Shown here piece after piece: positions 56,461 through 64,000 of a stretch of DNA of 64,000 nucleotides; position 1 is the stretch's first letter; each line of letters begins with the position of its first letter. Below the pieces are notes generated by a model. It had not been told where the DNA came from. It did no database searches and saw nothing but the letters and a program-made list of their open reading frames with translations. This DNA is from Lunularia cruciata (Eukaryota; Streptophyta; Marchantiopsida; Lunulariales; Lunulariaceae): the NCBI GenBank assembly GCA_948567375.1, contig OX419762.1, positions 10,298,001 through 10,362,000 on the forward strand. The letters are read 5' to 3'. The translations under genes were made by a program, and so were the position numbers.

Positions 56461-58440
56461 AGATCCTTTACTTTGGATCTGATATCTGCTGAATACATAG
56501 GAGGACCCGTCTTCATCTCCTCTAAAACTCATCTCCCGAGATCTTTGTATTGCTTTGTTGATTTCCTTTTGCAAAGCTTTAGCTTTAGTTAAAGCTAAAG
56601 CTTTTGCTAGCTTTTCCTCCTTAGCAAAAAGAATAGTTTTTGGATGCAACCTCTTCACCTTTTGTGAAGACAAAGAAGTAGTACTTGCTTCTTTGCGATC
56701 ACGCTTCTTCTTACCCAAGTGTTCCAAAAATTTGAGGTATGGCCATTCACCTTCTAAAGCCGGACTCCCTTCTTGAGGCCTCTCCTCCTCAAGTGTTATA
56801 CAATTTCATTGGTATCCACTTTTGCCTGAAGCGTAGCACGCTCAATTGGGGTTTGTACATATTTTACCAGTGGCTTTGGGTTTGGTGGTTGCAGGCACTA
56901 GTTTCTAGTATGCCCCAATCTCTCATAATTTCCGCAAAGTGGGACATACCTAATTTGGCATCTTGGCTGTGGACAGTTTGGAGACCAATGTCCCATCGAG
57001 CCACAATTATAACAAGCACCCAATGCAACATTTTAAGGCTTATTTTGGCCACCCATTGGTGGTCTTTGTGGGGGAGCATTGTTATTATACTCCCTTGGTC
57101 CATACCTTGGACCTTGATATGATGTGCTTGCCTAAGGCTGTACCTCTTCGGTCTGGTATACAGCCTCATCTTCCTCATTTTGGTCCCAACTTAGAGCCCA
57201 ATTAATTTGTTTTACAAGAAATGTTGTGCATATCAAACACTCCATATTAGCGTGGCCGGATTTACCACATGCAGTGCACCATACATTTGTTCTGCCAAAT
57301 GACGGAGGCTTTCTTTGGTCCTTAGTCCCAATCATTTGGATCTTGAAATCCATAAACTCTTTAATAAGAGTCTCCAGCTTCTGATCTGCCTTATGTACAT
57401 TTTTTGCTAGAGGTGTTACTGGTTTCTTTCCTCTACATCTTTGTATTCTCCTTGGCTTTAAATATTCTTCAGATTCCAAAGAAGAACTGGAAGACATGGA
57501 GGATTCCTCCAAAGAAGAGGATGTGTTGCAAGAAGCTCTCCTTTTGGGCTACTTGCCTTTCTTCTCCCAATTTCTTTGGTTGCTGGATAAGTGAGAGTGG
57601 GCCGCCTCATACTAGGTGACATGTTTGAGTACTTTGTCCAAGGAAGTTACATTCCTCTCCTTGGCAAAGATACAAATCTCCGGTGATAGTCCGCCAAGGA
57701 ACCAAGTAATGGCTTGGGCATTGGAGTAACCCACCACAATGGACTGCTTTGGGACTCGGTTCAAGAGAGCCATGAACCGCTCAAAGTAGTATCTCAACTT
57801 TTCCTTCTTCCCTCGGTCCAAATAATTGAGTGCCACAAAGACACTCATATCATAGTCAACTTCCTAGACTCGTTCCAAGAAGCCATTTTGCAAGTCTGCC
57901 TAGTCGGCTAGTATGAACCCGTTTTGGGTTACATGGGTATACCAGCTCCAGGCTATCTTTTAGAGCAGACTTGGAAAAATTTGCAGAGAATCCGCAAAGT
58001 CATGTTCCTTGTTGCTAAAGGAAATGACTTCAAATTCTTCAAAATATTCATCAGGGTCTTTATCTTGTTTTGTCTCCTTATACTTCTCATAGGCGTGTTG
58101 GGTGACATATAACAAAGACATTGTTCAACACAGAGGAATCAGCTGTGGTAAAGTTGAACTTGATGGACCTAAGGAATTGGCTGGTTTTGACGTCGTGTTG
58201 ATAGCCCAAGGGTTCCAATTAGTCAAGTTCAAAGTTGGGTCTTCATTGACAGATTCTACTTTTCTAATGGTGTTGACTTTGACTCAAAATAGAGAAAGAG
58301 GTTCAACACTTTGAAAGTGTTTGTGAAAATTCCCTCAAGCCAACCAAGGAATTGCTTCTAAGAGATGTTGGCACTCTTCTTCTGTTAAGGTTTGTGCTGG
58401 CTTTTCACAAATGAAGTTTTTTATAAACTTGACTTCCTTT
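56460..58440 (-). pseudogene. gag: Family E Gag with CCHC zinc knuckles (element E1)
   Basis: Capsid-like retrotransposon Gag lies at 58060-57610 (DPDEYFEEFEVI, then YFERFMALLNRVPKQSIVVG and FLGGLSPEI). A Ser-rich linker (57512-57450) is followed by zinc knuckles. The first at 57279-57238 is CTACGKSGHANMEC and the second at 57014-56973 is CYNCGSMGHWSPNC; both have perfect x2-x4-x4 spacing. A third near 56930-56890 is CGNYERLGHTRN plus a final Cys with one ligand lost. A Lys-rich tail follows (56727-56449, KALALTKAKALQKEINKAIQ). Stops separate the segments. Confidence 0.8.
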
Positions 58441-58786
58441 ACAACTTTAGGGGAAGTCGGTGTATTGGGTCGTAACGAGTATGTTTGCTTGTTGGAATCT
58501 TTCTTCTTTCTGGAAGATGGAGACAAGAAGTAGCCTTACCACCCGCCCTCTTGTCTTTTTTGGTCGAGTTCTTGCAAGGCTTCTTGAACTTTGTGAAGAA
58601 GTTGAAAGTCCAATGCTTCTCGTTCGGTTTTGTCAAAAGTAGATTGGATCTTTTGGTGTTCTTCTTCTTCACAATGCAAAGTTTGTCTTTGAACTTTCTC
58701 TTCCCGTCTCTCAATGCAAACATTCATATTGGTTCCAAAACCAATTTAAACTTTTGCTTTGTATTCTTTCACTTCCAAGATTTGTA
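58440..58786 (-). pseudogene. gag: Family E Gag N-terminus (coiled coil), element E1
   Basis: Right after the primer site, the minus strand is open from 58727 (MNVCIERREEKVQRQTLHCE), with a Glu/Gln-rich helix (ALDFQLLHKVQEALQELDQK) like that at 47370-47310. It is the start of Gag or of a short upstream frame. A shifted frame (58723-58439) overlaps it. Confidence 0.6.
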
Positions 58787-58804
58787 TCCTTGGTAGTGGC
58801 ACCA
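58787..58804 (-). promoter_or_regulatory. Primer-binding site, decayed tRNA-Asp type
   Basis: On the minus strand, seven bases after the LTR end, the sequence is TGGTGCCACTACCAAGGA. It matches the complement of the plant tRNA-Asp 3' end (TGGCGCCGTTGCCGGGGA) at 12 of 18 positions, and every difference is a transition. The copy after C6 (47555-47572) is TGGTGCCAATATTAGGGA. Athila elements commonly use this primer (established), which supports the branch call. Confidence 0.6.
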
Positions 58805-58811
58805 AAGATCA

Positions 58812-61800
58812 TGTGACAACTCAAAAACTATCACTTTTGTGGTTATCGGGTAGTAAAGTTCATTCTCGTAGAGATACTGATCAGAATGTCCAAATAAAAA
58901 GTCAAATGTCACAAATGTGGTTCTTCTTAATTCCTTCTTTAGTCCCTCAAGTAGAAACCACACCTAGAAGGGAGTAACAAGTACTCAGTCTTGACAACTT
59001 ATCACTAATTCACACTCATAATCACAACACAACAAATTTTTTCCAAACAAATCTTGATTGTGATGATCCAAATTCTCTCAAAGATGGCACTTCATTACAA
59101 AATGACTTTGCTTCAGAATTGCATTCCATCTCTCCACTAAAGGCACAACTTCCTTGATCAAAATTGCTTCACATCAACACTACACTGCACTCACAATTGT
59201 AGAATACTACCAACACTACAAATTTCTCTCAGATCTATCAAGGCATTGCTCCGACTGCACTCCACTTAGGATCAAACACATAGAATGAAGATCAAGGCTA
59301 TGAAATCTAACATCCAACACACTCCTTGACTTGCACTTCAGACACTAACAAACACAATCACAACGTTGCTACTCAAAATTAAGCTCAAGCGACGAGTATT
59401 GAAACCATCACTTCACTTTATCTATCTTTGGAAATTATGAATATTGGACAACAACAAACTGCGAATGCCTCCTTTAAATAGTGAAGCAATCAATACTTAA
59501 CTAACAACTTTCCTGTTCTACAACAACTTTACCAACCTATAGATCCAAAATGACAATGCACCTCTTCATATCTGCCTCTTCAAATCTCAAATCTATAACT
59601 ACTCTGATCCGATGTCAACCTTGACTTCGGTTTCCAAATCCGATGTTCCTTCAAGAATTTCTCCTTCTTTGAATCTACTCAATTCTACTCCTAACTCTTC
59701 TATTTCTATGATTTCTTTACTACAAACTACAATTGCACTAGTAGGTAATCTATCTAACTCTTTATCTTCTGATCCACTCTTCTCTAATGTTTCATATAAC
59801 TGATCCGAAGTCACCAACAATCCTACCTCTCTTACTTCGGGTCGTCTAACTACTTGTACTTCACTACAAAGTTTATCCAACTTTGTCCTAACAAGATCCA
59901 ATTTGAGACACACATTGTTTCCTACTTCTAACATTTTCCTATCTACTTGTTCTTGTAGATGAATTAACAAATTGTTCAGCTTTGTGTCTTTTACCTTCCT
60001 ATTTCTTGTCTCTTGCACCAACAACTTCAAATTGTGCAACCTGGCTTCTTCCAATTTCCCTTCAACCTTTGTGCTAAGCATCGCTTTTATCTTGTTTACT
60101 ACTCCTGCTACATCATCGGCTTCCTCCATGGTCTTCAGCTTCTCCCTCTTTCTTTCTTCCTCCAATTTGTTGTGATATATCTATAATTTGTCCTCAAACT
60201 CAACCTTGATTGCCTCCTTCTCTTGTCGATTTATAGCAATTTTTTCTTTTACCACCCTTAACAATCCTTGCAATCAATCTTCTTTCCTACCACGTTCTGC
60301 TAGCTCCCATTGCCCGGCTTGATCTTTCTCAACGACCTTCTTCTTTAGACTCTCCAACTCTTGCTCCATTATTGCTACACTCGCCTTTGAATGTATTAAT
60401 TCTACTCGTGCATCAGCAATTTCTTCCTTCAGCACTATGACCAACATCGTTGTCTCCTTAGCTTCTTCACAGCACTTCACCAAATCTTCTCCTATTGCTT
60501 CAAAATGCTTACTCCAACAAATCTCCTCCACCTAAAGTTCTTTGGCTTCCATCTCTACCCTCATTAGCTTGCTTCTCAACAACAAGGTTTCCGCACTCCA
60601 CTTCTCTCCTAGTGCTAACTCGTCTTGCACATTGAGGTTAGCACTTGCCATCTCTGCTTTCTTCTATTGCAAAAACACCAACAGCAAACACATGACCTTT
60701 GAGAGATACTCCACTCCGTCATACCTCTTGTCATCAGCCCAGACTTTGTCTTCTTCTACAAGCAACCCTCCTACTTGCACCTTACCCTGAAGTTGCGATC
60801 TTCGTACCTTTAAGGTTTCTTCACCCGAGCTCTCCTCTTCTTCTGTGGTGACTTTACTATGCCCCACCTTGGCTGCATGCACACTTTTCTTCCCATTGGC
60901 AGTTCTTGGACATGCCAAGACTCCTTCTTCCTCCTTCTTCTCACATCTTTGTTTGATAGTGGAGACCTTTAGACTTGGCTTCCCTATGTCCACACTCCGT
61001 CTTTAGGTTTGTTGAACTTCCGCCTTGTCATCATTGCCATTACTCAATTCTTCACTTTGTAGTGTGAGCTCTTCTTCTCCTACCAAAGCTTCACCCTTTG
61101 ACTCAATTTCTCCTTTGGACTCCCCTTCTTTTGGAGTCAATTTCTTTGCTTTCACCACCACTACCTTGAGTTATTCTTTTGCATCTTCTATGGCTATCCT
61201 ACCGCTAGGTGACTTTTAGGCTTAGTTCTCTTCCTTGCCCTTGTGATGTAAATTGCTACAATTCTCTCCTTCTCACTCTTCTTGTAGTACTCATCTCCTT
61301 CTCACACTCTCTCCATATAGTATTGTTCATCAGCATCCGCTTCCCTACATAGATCCGGATAAAAGTGCGATTGCATTTAGTTTCTCTCCTCCAAAGTTAA
61401 AAAATTAAGCCCAAATAAGAAATGAGTGGCAAAGGGCACAAGGTAATGTGGTGGCATGTCCATTCTCCAACCCAAAATCATCTGCTTGACTCGCTGATGC
61501 TGATATTTTTCCCAATCTACTACTTCTCTTACAAACATTTGGTGAAAGAACACCGCTTGTTGCATCGTGACATAGGTGGTTTGCTCTAGCTTGAACATTG
61601 CCATCTTTGCGCTCACAATCCATCTTTGCTTGGGATCTCTATAGCTATCCACCTTATACCCATTCTTGGTGCGAGGTCAATTGAAAGAATTTCTCACCTC
61701 GGCAGTCTCTTTTGGGGCATCACACTTCTGATAGAATATGGTACCTCTTATCTCTCATGCTTCTCTCCCAATACTATTCTCCAATCCGACTGTGTCCATC

Positions 61801-62560
61801 AAGCCAAATTTCCTCTCTTCTCCTTGTGCTTTGGCCCATCCTTGCAATCACTTGCTGCAATTTCTACCATAAAACTTGGAAAACTAATATTCTAGTTCTA
61901 GGCCAAGAATGTGATACAAAGCCTTGCTAAGACCTTGATCTATACCACTACATCTAATTTATGCATTGCAAGTCCTCTCACCGCACTTTGCTTACTCACT
62001 TTTGGGGCCATCGTGTGTTTCCTCACTCTCTTCTTGTGAAAGATCATTCCCAAGATCCTAACCCACTCGTCTTCTTGCAGATTTGCAATTTTGCATAACT
62101 TTGGGGCGACTCTGAATAAGAACAAGGTAGCGTCTGGACATTGCACTCCTTCCTCATAGAAATCTCAATTTTATAGTCTTGTGTTGATCAATCATTCTTC
62201 AGTTGTTTCTCCGCTCTAGTTACCAATTTTGTGAGGTTGTTTCCTATCACTATCAAGAACTTCTTGATCTTGAGGGCATCACTTTCTTCCCGCATACTTT
62301 CTTGATTGGCAATCCCCAAAGAAGTTTGTTATAGGTTCCGTGGGTCATGTTGCACTACCTGATACAAAGTCCCTTTCTTTGTCTTTCTCTCTTGTCCATC
62401 TTGAGTCCTTCGGACTTGACTCAAGATCGACTTCAAGTTTGGGTCAAACACACGCTTCGTCTTATTTTCTTTCTTGTTTAGCCTTCCTTCGGCTTTATAA
62501 CATACTTCTTCTTCAAAACTTTATAAAAACCATACAAAACCAAAAAATGTGGGTGCCACA
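58812..62560 (-). mobile_element. Family E giant 5' LTR, copy C5 (3749 bp)
   Basis: On the minus strand it starts TGTGGCACCCACATTTTTTG at 62560 and ends GAGTTGTCACA at 58812. The primer site and gag of element E1 follow. It has the TATA-like box at 59472-59480, 668 bp before its end, and the LTR reading frame at 62146-59599. Position between nothing upstream and PBS-gag downstream makes it the 5' LTR of E1. Confidence 0.9.
59599..62146 (-). pseudogene. LTR-encoded coiled-coil protein (copy C5), ~849 codons with stops
   Basis: It can be read from an ATG at 62146 (MQCPDATLFL) to the stop after VKVDIGSE at 59599, a span of 2548 nt, close to C1 (2558) and C2 (about 2567). The N-terminal block at 61652-61377 (TTYVTMQQAVFFHQMFVREV, MPPHYLVPFATHFLFGLNFL) aligns with C1 and C2. 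A Ser/Glu-rich middle follows (61219-60664), then the coiled coil (60531-60100) and the longest intact stretch, 188 codons at 60165-59599 (LEVGNNVCLKLDLVRTKLDK, LYETLEKSGSEDKELDRLPT). Its N-terminus differs from C1/C2 for the first 60 residues, so the start is less certain. Confidence 0.75.
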
Positions 62561-62806
62561 ATGGTTTTATGAACTCCCATACAATGTCCTTCTACCACTA
62601 GGTGCTAGGAATAAGGCTTCTTCCCATAAGTTGATGGCAGATTGAGTTTGACTAGGGCACCCATAAGTTCAACCCCTCCTTCAATCTTTAGGGAACACAA
62701 TCCAAAGGTGCAAGCAGCCCTATCCTTTCCATGTCTATCATGGTAGCAATGATTGGTGTGGGATCTCATGTGCTTAACAACAACCAATATAGCAAGGTAT
62801 CCATGG
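62561..62806 (-). other. Unassigned spacer between two family E LTRs
   Basis: The minus strand contains a 60-codon open stretch from 62787 with GKDRAACTFGLCSLKIEGGV and LMGALVKLNLPSTYGKKPYS. It does not look like random sequence, but I do not recognise it. It lies outside both LTR ends (62560 and 62807), so it is the pre-insertion target, perhaps a piece of another element. Confidence 0.35.
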
Positions 62807-64000
62807 TGCGGTACCCGCGTTTTTCATTTTGGACGAGTTTAGAAGAAGAAGTGCCTTGCTTAAACCAAATTGAAACCAAATGGAGAAGAAATGAGGGAAA
62901 ACCTGTGTTTTGATCAAGCTTGAGGAAGTTGACTTTGTGTTAGAGGAAGAAGGACTTGGATTGGATCACCCCCGAAGAAGCTTACTTCGTATCAGAGGAG
63001 GAAAAACTCAGATCAGATGCCAAAGGAGGCCAGACCCAAAGGAGGAAGGGAAGTAGCAAGTCAAGATTCCTATGGGGCCATATCTTAGTGACAACAAGTC
63101 TAAATTATGTATGCTATATCTCGTTAGAAGCGTATCATTCAGGGCTTTCCATTGCCAAAACAATTGCAGAGTTTGGAGGTCTATACGAGAAGTTACAACC
63201 ATTTGAAGTTTCTATAGTAGATGTACAGAGTAGTTGAAGGTCTTTGGGTTGGTGTCTTTGGGTCAATGTGACTTCGGACTTTAGACTTGAGACTTTGGAC
63301 TTTGGACTTCAGGTTGACACAACTTTGGGTTAGAAGCTTCTTTGCCTCAAGGCAAAGATGACTAGATTTGAGATAGTCGGACCTCAGAGTGCAGTGAAAG
63401 TGACTTTGGGAATCTTGCCAGAGGCATTAGAGAGAGTTAGGATAGAGTAAAAAATATATAGAGGATACCCATGACTTCAATTTTAGTTCTGATTGAAGAT
63501 AGAATAGAATTAGAGGAGAAATAGCAATAGTGAATAAATCCAAAGTGCAAGATCAGATAGTGAGTGTCTTCGGGTCAGTAACATGAGTGATTAGGGGAAA
63601 GTGGATTACAAATTGAAGGCGTAGATAGTGTACCCATGCTTTCAATTACAACTCTTGGCGAGGATATAGTAGAATTAGCAAAGGAATTGATAGTAGCTAG
63701 ACCCAAAGTAGATAACATAGGAGTGCAGATGTCTTTGGAGTTACCATTGGAGACATTAGAGAAGAGTGGGTTGGGAGATAAGGAGTTAGATAGATTACCC
63801 ACGAGTAGAATTTCAGATAAGGAAAGAGAACTGTTAGATTTGGTAGAGGAATTAGGAGTTGTGAAACCTGAGGATAGAGTAGTAGTGAGTGAAGTTACTT
63901 TGGGTTTGGGTTTGAAAGCCAAGGAAGAAGTAGACATCGGATCGGATTAGTAACAAATTTGAGATCTAAAGAGGCAGATATGAAGAGGTGCATTGTCATT
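62807..64000 (+). mobile_element. Family E LTR, copy C7, internally deleted, runs off the window
   Basis: It begins TGCGGTACCCGCGTTTTTC, the family start with CpG sites kept. At 63636-63950 it has the C-terminal end of the LTR protein (104 open codons, KVDNIGVQMSLELPLETLEK to KEEVDIGSD). Only about 830 bp separate the LTR start from this block, against about 2.7 kb in C1, so the globular and coiled-coil parts are gone or replaced. The middle (62950-63600) is not recognised. The promoter and LTR end lie beyond 64000. Confidence 0.7.

Noticed and set aside
56739-57122. 127-codon plus-strand frame rich in Trp
   Set aside because: It is the complement of the Gag zinc-knuckle region of element E1.
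1-64000. CRISPR array, bacterial operon, rRNA, tRNA or organellar insert
   Set aside because: No regularly spaced short repeats with unique spacers, no ribosome-binding-site-led gene runs, no clover-leaf or rRNA sequence noticed. The gene content is plant retrotransposons.

Overview
This window looks like intergenic heterochromatin from a large plant genome. It is AT-rich, most coding traces carry stops and frameshifts, and nearly everything recognisable is a decayed LTR retrotransposon of the Ty3/gypsy superfamily, inserted one into another. A gymnosperm-type giant genome fits best, but that is inference: no intact gene, rRNA or organellar segment fixes the taxon. I found no open gene that I would call functional, no tRNA or rRNA, and no CRISPR array.

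Layout. 1-3296: unassigned sequence, then a non-LTR (LINE-like) reverse transcriptase remnant on the minus strand. 3297-18850: a small solo LTR (family D), then a family A gypsy element on the minus strand that is split by a nearly complete family B gypsy element (4630-14690, plus strand). The A element meets a second A element head to head near 17250. 18850-23818: a chemically different island, richer in CpG, holding a 15-bp tandem repeat, a dead LRR receptor kinase and a perfect 48-bp palindrome. 23819-31960: a second B element interrupted by a 3.78-kb LTR. 31960-46965: two more B elements on the minus strand, one nested in the other, carrying an LTR that itself carries another element, which carries a D element. 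46966-62560: a minus-strand run LTR-internal-LTR-internal of the giant-LTR family E. 62807-64000: the start of another family E LTR.

Two families stand out. Family E has LTRs of about 3.7 kb. A reading frame of about 850 codons fills most of each LTR, upstream of the LTR's own TATA-like box, so it lies in U3. Its start, stop, length and domain order (globular N-terminus, acidic middle, coiled coil, conserved C-terminal block) are traceable in several diverged copies. Solo LTRs with target duplications, a 3' LTR behind a polypurine tract, and a 5' LTR followed by a decayed tRNA-Asp-like primer site together show that it really is an LTR.

Family B is a gypsy element whose polyprotein ends, after the integrase, in a Cys4-His-Cys3 PHD-type zinc finger, traceable in three copies. 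If it was once functional, the likely role is chromatin reading at integration, as chromodomains do in chromoviruses.

The genes form no pathway. They show successive retrotransposon waves, the youngest visible events being the D insertion inside a family E LTR and the family E insertions inside B. Mutations at catalytic and zinc-binding codons are mostly transitions, as expected from methylated-cytosine decay.
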